Shown here: piece by piece, positions 1 through 5,879 of the stretch
Numbering within the stretch: position 1 is the first letter of the stretch
Layout of the letters: each line of letters starts with the position of its first letter
NCBI GenBank assembly: GCA_031289515.1
Contig: JAITPH010000093.1
Coordinates: 1 to 10,700 of the forward strand
DNA from: Tannerella sp.
GTDB taxonomy: Bacteria; Bacteroidota; Bacteroidia; Bacteroidales; Tannerellaceae
Direction: 5' to 3'
DNA length: 10,700 nucleotides
The notes under the pieces: model-generated
Told to the model about the DNA's origin: nothing
Seen by the model: only the letters and a program-made list of their open reading frames with translations
Databases searched by the model: none
Translations under genes and position numbers: made by a program

Positions 1-173
1 TAGCCGAACTGAAATATCATGCCGAGAAGAAAATAGAAACCCTGCTCGACGAAGCCATGGCGCAGATACACGACCGCCGATACTTCAATCGGTATACCGG
101 CAAAGTGATACTGCTGGGAATAGCCTTTTCCGGAAAAGATATCAGTTGCAGAATGGAAGTGATGAATCGGTAG
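1..173 (+). CDS. C-terminal fragment of an AAA-ATPase-like / PD-(D/E)XK nuclease-family protein (5' end outside window)
   Basis: An open frame enters from the left edge (first complete codon at base 3) and stops with TAG at 171-173, giving the last 56 residues of a protein. The segment contains a helix ending in DEAMAQIHDRRYFNRY, then the strand KVILLGIAFSGKDISCRMEV. This helix-plus-strand ending resembles the C-terminal region of the AAA-ATPase-like proteins with a PD-(D/E)XK nuclease domain (DUF1703/PDDEXK_9 type), which occur in many copies in Bacteroidota genomes and whose function is poorly known. The catalytic core and ATPase lie outside the window, so the assignment rests on a short tail only. 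The stop codon is 2 bases before the -33 box of the hflX promoter. Confidence 0.6.
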   Translation, partial: AELKYHAEKKIETLLDEAMAQIHDRRYFNRYTGKVILLGIAFSGKDISCRMEVMNR

Positions 174-175
174 TA

Positions 176-207
176 TTTGGAAATACAGGAAAAATCTATT
201 ACCTTTG
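176..207 (+). promoter_or_regulatory. Bacteroidota-type promoter for hflX
   Basis: TACCTTTG at 200-207 matches the Bacteroidota -7 consensus TAnnTTTG. TTTG at 176-179 matches the -33 box, with a 20-base spacer. The predicted transcript start is near 212-215, so the leader before the ATG at 229 would be only about 15 bases, without a Shine-Dalgarno sequence. The -33 box begins 2 bases after the upstream stop codon. Confidence 0.75.
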
Positions 208-228
208 CGATGTTAAATTTTATTTTAT

Positions 229-1455
229 ATGAAAGAATTTGTCATTTCAGAGGCTAAAACGGAAAACACTGTGCTCGTCGGGCTGATTACTCCCGAACAA
301 AGCGAGCGTCAGGTAAAGGAATATATCGACGAACTTGAGTTTCTCGCCGATACCGCAGGCGCCGTAACGGTCAAGAAATTTTATCAAAAACTTGATTATC
401 CCAATCAGACAACCTTCGTCGGAAAAGGCAAGTTGCAGGAAATCAAGGAATATGTCGTCGAGCACGACATAGGTCTCGTGATTTTCGACGACGAACTCTC
501 TGCGAAGCAGATGCGCAATCTCGAAAAAGAACTGAAAATAAAAATCCTCGACCGCACAAGCCTCATACTCGAAATATTCGCTAAAAGGGCGCAAACGGCG
601 TATGCCAAAACGCAGGTCGAGTTGGCTCAATACAACTACATGCTCCCGCGTCTGACGCGCTTGTGGACGCACCTTGAGCGACAGCGCGGCGGTAGCGCCA
701 TGATGCGTGGCCCCGGCGAAACGCAGCTCGAAACAGACCGCCGCATAATCCTCGACAAAATATCGAAACTGAAGAAAGACCTTGCCGATATAGACCGTCA
801 GATGTCGTCGCAGCGCAAGAATCGCGGTAAAATGGTGCGGGTAGCGCTTGTCGGCTATACGAACGTAGGCAAATCGACGCTGATGAATCTTCTGTGCAAA
901 ACGGATGTCTTTGCCGAGAACAAACTCTTCGCCACGCTCGACACAACCGTCAGGAAGATGATAATAAACAATCTTCCGTTCCTGCTCACCGATACTGTGG
1001 GCTTTATCCGCAAGCTGCCGACAGAGCTGATAGAATCGTTCAAGTCAACGCTCGACGAAGTTCGCGAAGCCGACATCCTGCTGCATGTAGTCGATATATC
1101 CCATCCCACATTTGAAGACCAGATAGATGTCGTAAACCGTACTCTGTCCGAAATAGACAAGACGCCCAAGCCGGTGATAATCGTTTTCAACAAGATCGAC
1201 TTGTTTACATTTGTTCCCAAGGAAGACAGCGACCTCACGCCGCGTACGCGCGAAAACATCTCGCTCGACGAACTTAAAACAACGTGGATGAATCGCCTGC
1301 CCGACAACTGCATTTTCATTTCTGCCCGAAACAGGACAAACCTGGACGAATTGAAGGGAAAGATGTATGAACGTGTGAAAGAGATACATGTCACACGTTT
1401 TCCGTATAACGATTTTCTGTTTCAGGATTACGATTCCGGGGATGATGAGTTGTGA
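229..1455 (+). CDS. hflX: GTPase HflX
   Basis: This encodes a 408-residue cytoplasmic GTPase of the HflX family (TRAFAC/Obg-HflX). These proteins bind the 50S subunit and, in Escherichia coli, split stalled or heat-damaged 70S ribosomes. The N-terminal HflX domain (about residues 15-200) contains the conserved FVGKGKLQEI strand (63-72) and the RGPGETQLETDRR segment (160-172), followed by a helical linker. The G domain shows G1 GYTNVGKST (209-217), a switch I threonine in LDTTVR (around 240), G3 DTVGF (255-259), G4 NKID (321-324) and G5 SA (365-366). All nucleotide-binding motifs are intact and the length is normal. The ATG at 229 fits both the promoter 22 bases upstream and the expected N-terminus. 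The last 65 bases overlap the convergent xerD gene, and no terminator lies between them. Confidence 0.96.
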   Translation: MKEFVISEAKTENTVLVGLITPEQSERQVKEYIDELEFLADTAGAVTVKKFYQKLDYPNQTTFVGKGKLQEIKEYVVEHDIGLVIFDDELSAKQMRNLEKELKIKILDRTSLILEIFAKRAQTAYAKTQVELAQYNYMLPRLTRLWTHLERQRGGSAMMRGPGETQLETDRRIILDKISKLKKDLADIDRQMSSQRKNRGKMVRVALVGYTNVGKSTLMNLLCKTDVFAENKLFATLDTTVRKMIINNLPFLLTDTVGFIRKLPTELIESFKSTLDEVREADILLHVVDISHPTFEDQIDVVNRTLSEIDKTPKPVIIVFNKIDLFTFVPKEDSDLTPRTRENISLDELKTTWMNRLPDNCIFISARNRTNLDELKGKMYERVKEIHVTRFPYNDFLFQDYDSGDDEL

Positions 1456-2329
1456 TTTCCCGGCGTAGAAATTCGCGGTCGATATGCGTGTAAATCTCTG
1501 TTGTAGTGATGCTTTCGTGTCCCAGCATCATTTGAATAGCCCGCAAGTTGGCGCCGCCTTCGAGCAGGTGTGTGGCAAAAGAATGGCGCAGCGTATGCGG
1601 ACTGACCGTCTTTTTGATACCGGCAATAGCGGCAAGTTCCTTTATAATCATAAAAACCATTTCGCGGGACAGTTTGGCGCCCCGCCGATTCAGAAAGAGC
1701 GTATCCTCAAAGCCTTTCCGCACCTTAATCGTACGGCGGTCTATCATGTAATTGTTTATGTCGTCGATAGCCTTGCGCGAGATTGGAACTAACCGCTGTT
1801 TGTTGCCCTTTCCGACGGTTTTTATGAACTGTTCGTCGAAATAGACGTTAGAATATTTCAGGTTAACCAGTTCCGACACGCGCAGCCCGCAACTGTACAG
1901 CGTTTCAATCATGGCGCGGTTGCGATGGCCTTCGGGTTTCGACAAGTCTATCGAGTTTATAAGACTGTTTACCTCGTTTACGGACAGCACTTCGGGCAGT
2001 TTTTTGCCTGTTTTCGGACTTTCGAGCAGTTCGGTAGGGTCTTTTTCCAAATAGTCTTCCGTCATGAGAAACCGGTAAAACGCTCTGACGCCCGAAATAA
2101 TCCGCGCCTGTGAACGTGCAGAGATGCCGGTATCGCAGAGATGAGCGACAAAATGTTGCAAATCGTTGTACGTAACCGACAAAACGGTCAGATCCGGCTC
2201 GTTCCCGACGAAGTCGAGCAGCTTGTTCAAATCATCGGTATACGCTTCCCGCGTATTCTCGGAAAGACCTTTCTCCAGACCCAAATAAGTTGTAAAATTG
2301 TTAATTATGTCATCTTCTTTTCGTTCCAT
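1391..2329 (-). CDS. xerD: Site-specific tyrosine recombinase, XerD type
   Basis: A 312-residue tyrosine recombinase of the XerC/XerD group, which resolves chromosome dimers at dif sites with FtsK. The N-terminal SAM-like core-binding domain covers about residues 5-90 (TTYLGLEKGLSENTREAYTDD, then a helix ending VRAFYRFLM). The catalytic domain carries all six family residues: R150 (SCGLRVSEL), K174 (VGKGNKQR), H245 and R248 (SPHTLRHSF), H271 (LGHES) and nucleophile Y280 (TTEIYTHI). The open frame extends upstream to 2440, but those 37 extra residues look non-coding and run through the promoter region, so ATG at 2327-2329 is chosen. It gives the usual MERK-type N-terminus. The tail after HHPRN is about a dozen residues longer than I expect for XerD, and this tail overlaps hflX. 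XerC cannot be strictly excluded, but the position next to aroQ on the opposite strand and the lack of nearby mobile genes suggest the housekeeping enzyme. Confidence 0.92.
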   Translation of the reverse strand: MERKEDDIINNFTTYLGLEKGLSENTREAYTDDLNKLLDFVGNEPDLTVLSVTYNDLQHFVAHLCDTGISARSQARIISGVRAFYRFLMTEDYLEKDPTELLESPKTGKKLPEVLSVNEVNSLINSIDLSKPEGHRNRAMIETLYSCGLRVSELVNLKYSNVYFDEQFIKTVGKGNKQRLVPISRKAIDDINNYMIDRRTIKVRKGFEDTLFLNRRGAKLSREMVFMIIKELAAIAGIKKTVSPHTLRHSFATHLLEGGANLRAIQMMLGHESITTTEIYTHIDREFLRREITTHHPRNRNPETENRYTENV

Positions 2330-2353
2330 ATACGTTATTTGTAAAAAAATCGC

Positions 2354-2361
2354 TACCTTTG
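2354..2361 (+). promoter_or_regulatory. Promoter -7 element for the aroQ-pyk operon (rightward)
   Basis: TACCTTTG at 2354-2361 is a perfect Bacteroidota -7 element. I see no good -33 box at the expected distance; the nearest TTTG (2338-2341) is only 12 bases upstream. Transcription would start near 2366-2369, about 58 bases before the aroQ ATG. It is the only recognisable promoter before the packed gene string that runs to 9681. Confidence 0.6.
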
Positions 2362-2397
2362 CAACTCTTCCGGCAGCTTTTATGACATGCAAAGGTA
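2354..2397. repeat. Perfect 10-bp inverted repeat joining two facing promoters
   Basis: TACCTTTGCA at 2354-2363 and its exact reverse complement TGCAAAGGTA at 2388-2397 are separated by 24 bases. Each arm contains the -7 element of one of the two promoters that serve aroQ (rightward) and xerD (leftward). The symmetry ends exactly at the tenth base on both sides. It may simply reflect two consensus promoters, but the match goes two bases beyond the TACCTTTG core. Confidence 0.7.
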
Positions 2398-2421
2398 AGA
2401 ATATGTTGGATAAAAAACAGA
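2390..2421 (-). promoter_or_regulatory. Promoter for xerD (leftward)
   Basis: Read on the minus strand, TACCTTTG at 2397-2390 is a perfect -7 element. TCTG at 2421-2418 is a three-of-four match to the -33 TTTG box with a 20-base spacer. The transcript would start near 2383-2385, about 55 bases before the xerD ATG at 2329. The -33 box ends just before the aroQ start codon (2426). Confidence 0.6.
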
Positions 2422-2425
2422 AAAC

Positions 2426-2854
2426 ATGAAAAAGATTCAAATCATAAACGGTCCTAACTTGAACATGTTAGGCAAGCGGGAACCGGACGTATATGGGAGA
2501 ATGAGTTTCGACGATTATCTCGTAGAGTTGCGAACAGCTTTTAAGGACTGTGAGATTTACTATTTTCAAAGTAACTGGGAAGGCGCTTTGATAGACAAGA
2601 TACAGGAGACAGGCTTCGATTTCGACGGCATAGCGCTCAATGCAGGCGCATATACGCATACTTCGATAGCTTTGCGCGACGCCGTAAAATCGGTCGAAAC
2701 GCCTGTCGTCGAGGTGCATATCTCAAACGTCCATGCACGCGACGAATTTAGACACAACTCCATGATTTCGGCGGTCTGCAAGGGCGTGATTGCCGGTTTC
2801 GGCATGGATTCGTACAGGCTTGCCGTCGAAGCTATTTTAAAAATTAAAAGATAA
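2426..2854 (+). CDS. aroQ: 3-dehydroquinate dehydratase, type II
   Basis: This 142-residue protein is a type II dehydroquinase, the cytoplasmic dodecameric enzyme that converts 3-dehydroquinate to 3-dehydroshikimate in the shikimate pathway. The opening IINGPNLNMLGKREPDVYG (residues 6-24) contains the flexible lid arginine R18 and the catalytic tyrosine Y23. SNWEGALIDKI (49-59), LNAGAYTHTSIALRDA (71-86, with N72 and H78) and VEVHISNVHARDEFRHNS (95-112, with catalytic H98) are all conserved. Length is typical. The ATG at 2426 gives the standard MKKIQIINGPN start. It is the first gene after the promoter at 2354, and pyk follows after 7 bases, so the two are almost certainly cotranscribed. Confidence 0.97.
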   Translation: MKKIQIINGPNLNMLGKREPDVYGRMSFDDYLVELRTAFKDCEIYYFQSNWEGALIDKIQETGFDFDGIALNAGAYTHTSIALRDAVKSVETPVVEVHISNVHARDEFRHNSMISAVCKGVIAGFGMDSYRLAVEAILKIKR

Positions 2855-2861
2855 AAAAGAG

Positions 2862-4307
2862 ATGCTTAAACATACTAAAATTGTAGCAACGATATCCGAT
2901 GAGCGTTGCGATGTCGAATTTTTGCACGCGCTGTATGAAGCGGGAATGAATGTAGTTCGCCTGAATACCGCTCACATAAGCGAAGAAGGATTGACGCGCG
3001 TAGTCGAAAACACGCGCGCGGTGTCGGACCGCATCGGTATACTTATCGACACGAAAGGTCCCGAAGTGCGTACCACAAAATCGAACGCGCCGATCGACTT
3101 CAAAAGCGGCGACAGGGTGAAAATATCAAGCGATCCCGACGCCGAAACTACCCGCGAATGTATTCATGTCTCGTACCGGAATTTCGTTGCCGACCTCGAA
3201 ATCGGCAGCGACGTACTTATCGACGACGGTGATCTGGAACTGAAAGTGATAGAGAAAACAGACGGTTACCTCGTCTGCGAGGCGCAAAACGACGCTACTC
3301 TCGGCAGTCGAAAGAGCGTAAATGTGCCGGGCATACGGATAAATCTGCCGTCGCTGACCGACAAAGACGTCAAAAATATAGAATGGGCGATAGCCAACAA
3401 ACTTGATTTTATAGCCCATTCGTTTGTGCGCACGAAGCAGGATGTGCTTGATATTCAGCAGATGCTTGACGCTCACTGCAGCCCGATAAAGATTATTGCC
3501 AAGATAGAAAATCAGGAAGGAATCGATAATATAGACGAGATATTGAAGGTCGCGTACGGCATAATGATTGCGCGGGGAGATCTCGGCATAGAAGTGGCGG
3601 AGGAGAAAGTTCCGGGCATACAGCGCGTTTTGATTCGTAAATGCGTCGAGGTCAAGAAGCCTGTCATTGTAGCCACGCAGATGTTGCACACGATGATAAA
3701 AAATCCGCGTCCGACGCGCGCCGAGGTTACGGATATAGCAAATGCGATATATTACCGCACCGACGCACTGATGCTTAGCGGCGAGACGGCTTACGGCAAA
3801 TATCCGGTAGAGGCGGTTCAGACCATGACGAGGATTATCCGCGAAGCCGAAAAGACGAAACTTTCGGCAAACGACATTCGCGTGCCTATTTCGGGCGACG
3901 ACCTTGATGTGACGTCGTTCCTTGCCAAGCAGGCGGTCAAGTCGTCTGCGAAGCTCAAGGTACGCGCTATCATCTCCGACAGCCTCACCGGACGCACGGC
4001 GCGTTATCTGGCGGCTTTTCGCGGCTCTGCAACGGTGTTCGCGATATGTTACCGGAAAGAAACGATGCGCATGTTATCGCTTTCATACGGCGTTTGGGCG
4101 GTCTATCAGCAATGGAGCAAAAGCCGTAAAGGCTATTACTACGAGGCTCTGAATCAGCTGATAAAAAGAGGAATGATAACGAGGAACGACAAAGTGGCTT
4201 ATCTTAGCGGCAGTTTCGGCGAGGGCGGAGGCACTACTTTCCTTGAAATAAATGATGTAGACCGCGTACTCGACGCAGCCGACGATTATCAGTTACCCAC
4301 TTTTTAG
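2862..4307 (+). CDS. pyk: Pyruvate kinase
   Basis: A full-length 481-residue pyruvate kinase, which transfers phosphate from phosphoenolpyruvate to ADP in the last step of glycolysis. The A domain starts KIVATISDE. The B-domain lid lies at about residues 75-160. Visible active-site elements are R33 and N35 (NVVRLNTAH), DTKGPEVR (63-70), catalytic K214 with E216 (IIAKIENQEG), the metal-binding D240 (IARGDLGIEV) and T272 (ATQML), followed by NPRPTRAEVTDIANA and MLSGETAYGKYP. The C domain (from about 345) ends near LPTF. The position equivalent to the K+-binding serine of the animal enzyme (RLNFSH) is alanine here (A37), although the glutamate linked to K+ dependence (E68 in TKGPE) is kept. The stop codon directly abuts the next start codon (4308), suggesting translational coupling. 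Confidence 0.97.
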   Translation: MLKHTKIVATISDERCDVEFLHALYEAGMNVVRLNTAHISEEGLTRVVENTRAVSDRIGILIDTKGPEVRTTKSNAPIDFKSGDRVKISSDPDAETTRECIHVSYRNFVADLEIGSDVLIDDGDLELKVIEKTDGYLVCEAQNDATLGSRKSVNVPGIRINLPSLTDKDVKNIEWAIANKLDFIAHSFVRTKQDVLDIQQMLDAHCSPIKIIAKIENQEGIDNIDEILKVAYGIMIARGDLGIEVAEEKVPGIQRVLIRKCVEVKKPVIVATQMLHTMIKNPRPTRAEVTDIANAIYYRTDALMLSGETAYGKYPVEAVQTMTRIIREAEKTKLSANDIRVPISGDDLDVTSFLAKQAVKSSAKLKVRAIISDSLTGRTARYLAAFRGSATVFAICYRKETMRMLSLSYGVWAVYQQWSKSRKGYYYEALNQLIKRGMITRNDKVAYLSGSFGEGGGTTFLEINDVDRVLDAADDYQLPTF

Positions 4308-4940
4308 ATGATGAACATAGAGGATTACATACTTGACCATATCGACGAAGAAGGGAGCTTGCTTGCAACTCTCTCTCGCGACGCTCACCTGAAGCTGCTG
4401 TATCCGCGCATGATAGCCGGACACTTGCAGGGACGGCTGCTGAAGATGCTTTGCCGGATGATGCGCCCCAAGCGTGTCCTCGAAATAGGAACATATACCG
4501 GATACGCGACTATTTGCATCGCGGAAGGGCTTGACGACGACGCGCTTGTGTATACGGTCGAGAAGAATGACGAAATGCAGCCGTTTACCTTGCCTTACAT
4601 CGAACAGTCGCCGCACAGGAGCAAGATTCGTCTGTTTTGGGGCGATGTGGAAGAGTTGTTTCCGACATTCGACGAATCGTTTGACATGGTCTATATCGAC
4701 GCAGCGAAGCACGATTACTGCCGTTATTACGACCTCGTTTTCCCGCGTCTCGAATCGGGCGCGGTGATTCTGGCGGACAATACGCTTTGGTCGGGAAAAG
4801 TCGTCGAAGAGCATGAAGTACGGTCGGACAAGCAGACAAGAGGCATATCCGATTTCAATGAAAAAATTAAGAACGACGACAGAATAGAGAAAGTGATAGT
4901 CCCTGTTCGCGACGGTTTGACGATTATCCGAAAAAAATAG
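4308..4940 (+). CDS. SAM-dependent O-methyltransferase (class I, Methyltransf_3 type)
   Basis: A 210-residue soluble class I methyltransferase of the cation-dependent catechol/caffeoyl-CoA O-methyltransferase family. The SAM-binding motif I is VLEIGTYTGYATI (57-69). The acidic residue closing strand 2 is in VYTVEKND (E85). The metal/substrate signature is VYIDAAKHDY (128-137, with D131 and K134), followed by ILADNTLWSGKV (154-165, D157 and N158). The N-terminal helix with HLKLLYPRMIAG matches the family's lid helix. Substrate cannot be read from the sequence; bacterial members methylate catechols or other ortho-hydroxylated aromatics. It begins at the base after the pyk stop. MM at the start allows either 4308 or 4311. 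The following gene starts after 23 A/T-rich bases. Confidence 0.9.
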   Translation: MMNIEDYILDHIDEEGSLLATLSRDAHLKLLYPRMIAGHLQGRLLKMLCRMMRPKRVLEIGTYTGYATICIAEGLDDDALVYTVEKNDEMQPFTLPYIEQSPHRSKIRLFWGDVEELFPTFDESFDMVYIDAAKHDYCRYYDLVFPRLESGAVILADNTLWSGKVVEEHEVRSDKQTRGISDFNEKIKNDDRIEKVIVPVRDGLTIIRKK

Positions 4941-4963
4941 TACTAACATTAATATATATATAG

Positions 4964-5524
4964 ATGAAAACAAAAATTTTAAAAGGAATAACGGCAAAGG
5001 TTGCGTTATCGGTCATTTTCGCGTCAGGCGCAATATTTCATAACAGCGCCGTCGCGCAAGAGAAAGAAGAGGGCGGGACATTGATAAACGTCGGCGATAA
5101 AGCGCCGGATTTCACCGTCGAAATGCTTGACGGACGCCGTCTGAAATTGTCCGATTTCAAGGGTAAGGTTGTACTGCTTAATTTCTGGGCTACATGGTGC
5201 GGTCCCTGTATGAAGGAATTTGAGGTGATACCGGATAAAATAATAAAACGGTTTGCGGGAAACGAGGCATTCGTCTTTATTCCCATATCCCGCGAAGAAA
5301 AACGCGAAACGGTCGAAAAAAAGGTTGTGCAACTGAAAAAGAAAGGCATAAATTTTCCGGTAGGCATTGATCCCGACAGGTCGATTTACTCGCAATACGC
5401 CGTACAGTTTATCCCCCGCAATTTCCTTATCGACAAGGATGGAAAAGTTGTGCTCGCCACTATCGGCTATGAAGAGGCGGAGTTTGCCGGACTTGTCGAT
5501 ATGATAGAGAAAATTTTGAAATAA
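4964..5524 (+). CDS. TlpA-like periplasmic thiol-disulfide oxidoreductase
   Basis: A 186-residue exported thioredoxin-fold protein. Residues 1-32 form a signal peptide: charged MKTKILKGITAK, a hydrophobic core VALSVIFASGAIF, and a probable signal peptidase I site after AVAQ. The mature part begins with a short charged linker, then VGDKAPDFTVEMLDGRRLKLSDFKGK, typical of the AhpC/TSA-Redoxin type fold. The active site is WATWCGPCMKEF (C79 and C82). The cis-proline loop is FIPRNFLID (P151). It probably reduces or exchanges disulfides of envelope proteins; the partner is unknown. There is no promoter in the 23-base gap upstream, and rbfA follows after 10 bases, so it is likely part of the aroQ operon. 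It could be involved in cytochrome maturation, but nothing nearby supports that. Confidence 0.9.
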   Translation: MKTKILKGITAKVALSVIFASGAIFHNSAVAQEKEEGGTLINVGDKAPDFTVEMLDGRRLKLSDFKGKVVLLNFWATWCGPCMKEFEVIPDKIIKRFAGNEAFVFIPISREEKRETVEKKVVQLKKKGINFPVGIDPDRSIYSQYAVQFIPRNFLIDKDGKVVLATIGYEEAEFAGLVDMIEKILK

Positions 5525-5534
5525 AACGGTTATT

Positions 5535-5879
5535 ATGGAAGTAACAAGATTGAATAAAATAGAGCGTCTGCTGCAAAAAGAGCTAAGCGAACTGTTTCGC
5601 AAACAGACGGCTGTGATGCGCGGCACGCTTGTAACGGTGAGCGCCGTCAGGGTAAGTCCCGACCTCGGTTTAGCAAAAGTCTATCTAAGCATATTCCCTT
5701 CGGATAAAAGTCGGGAACTGCTCGAATCGGTCGAGAAAAACAAGCGGACATTGCGTTTCGATTTGGGACAGATTGTCAGGACGCAGTTGCGGCGGATACC
5801 GGAATTGGCGTTCTTTATTGACGATTCGCTTGATTATGTGGAAAATATAGACAAAATCCTGAAAAGCAGCATGATTTGA
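5535..5879 (+). CDS. rbfA: 30S ribosome-binding factor A
   Basis: A 114-residue protein of the RbfA family, a KH-like small protein that binds the 30S subunit during late 16S rRNA processing and helps adaptation to low temperature. The N-terminal helix RLNKIERLLQKELSELF (5-21) and the core strands LVTVSAVRVSPDLGLAKVYLSIFP (32-55) carry the SPDL and A/VYLS features of the family. The C-terminal half ends in RIPELAFFIDDSLDYVENIDKIL, the usual P-L-F-DDS pattern. Length is normal. Its TGA (5877-5879) overlaps the TTG start of the next gene by 4 bases (TTGA), a sign of translational coupling. Confidence 0.94.
   Translation: MEVTRLNKIERLLQKELSELFRKQTAVMRGTLVTVSAVRVSPDLGLAKVYLSIFPSDKSRELLESVEKNKRTLRFDLGQIVRTQLRRIPELAFFIDDSLDYVENIDKILKSSMI

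Noticed and set aside
1391..2329. XerD-like recombinase as an integrase of a mobile element
   Set aside because: Flanked by housekeeping genes on both sides, no tRNA, att repeats or cargo genes, and full similarity to the housekeeping XerC/D group.
2330..2440. Upstream extension of the xerD frame to 2440 (37 more residues)
   Set aside because: The added residues do not resemble the XerD N-terminus and would span both promoter elements and the start of aroQ. MERKEDDIINNF from 2329 fits the family.
4293..4997. 234-codon minus-strand frame opposite the O-methyltransferase
   Set aside because: Antisense shadow of a gene with intact family motifs; no promoter or family resemblance.
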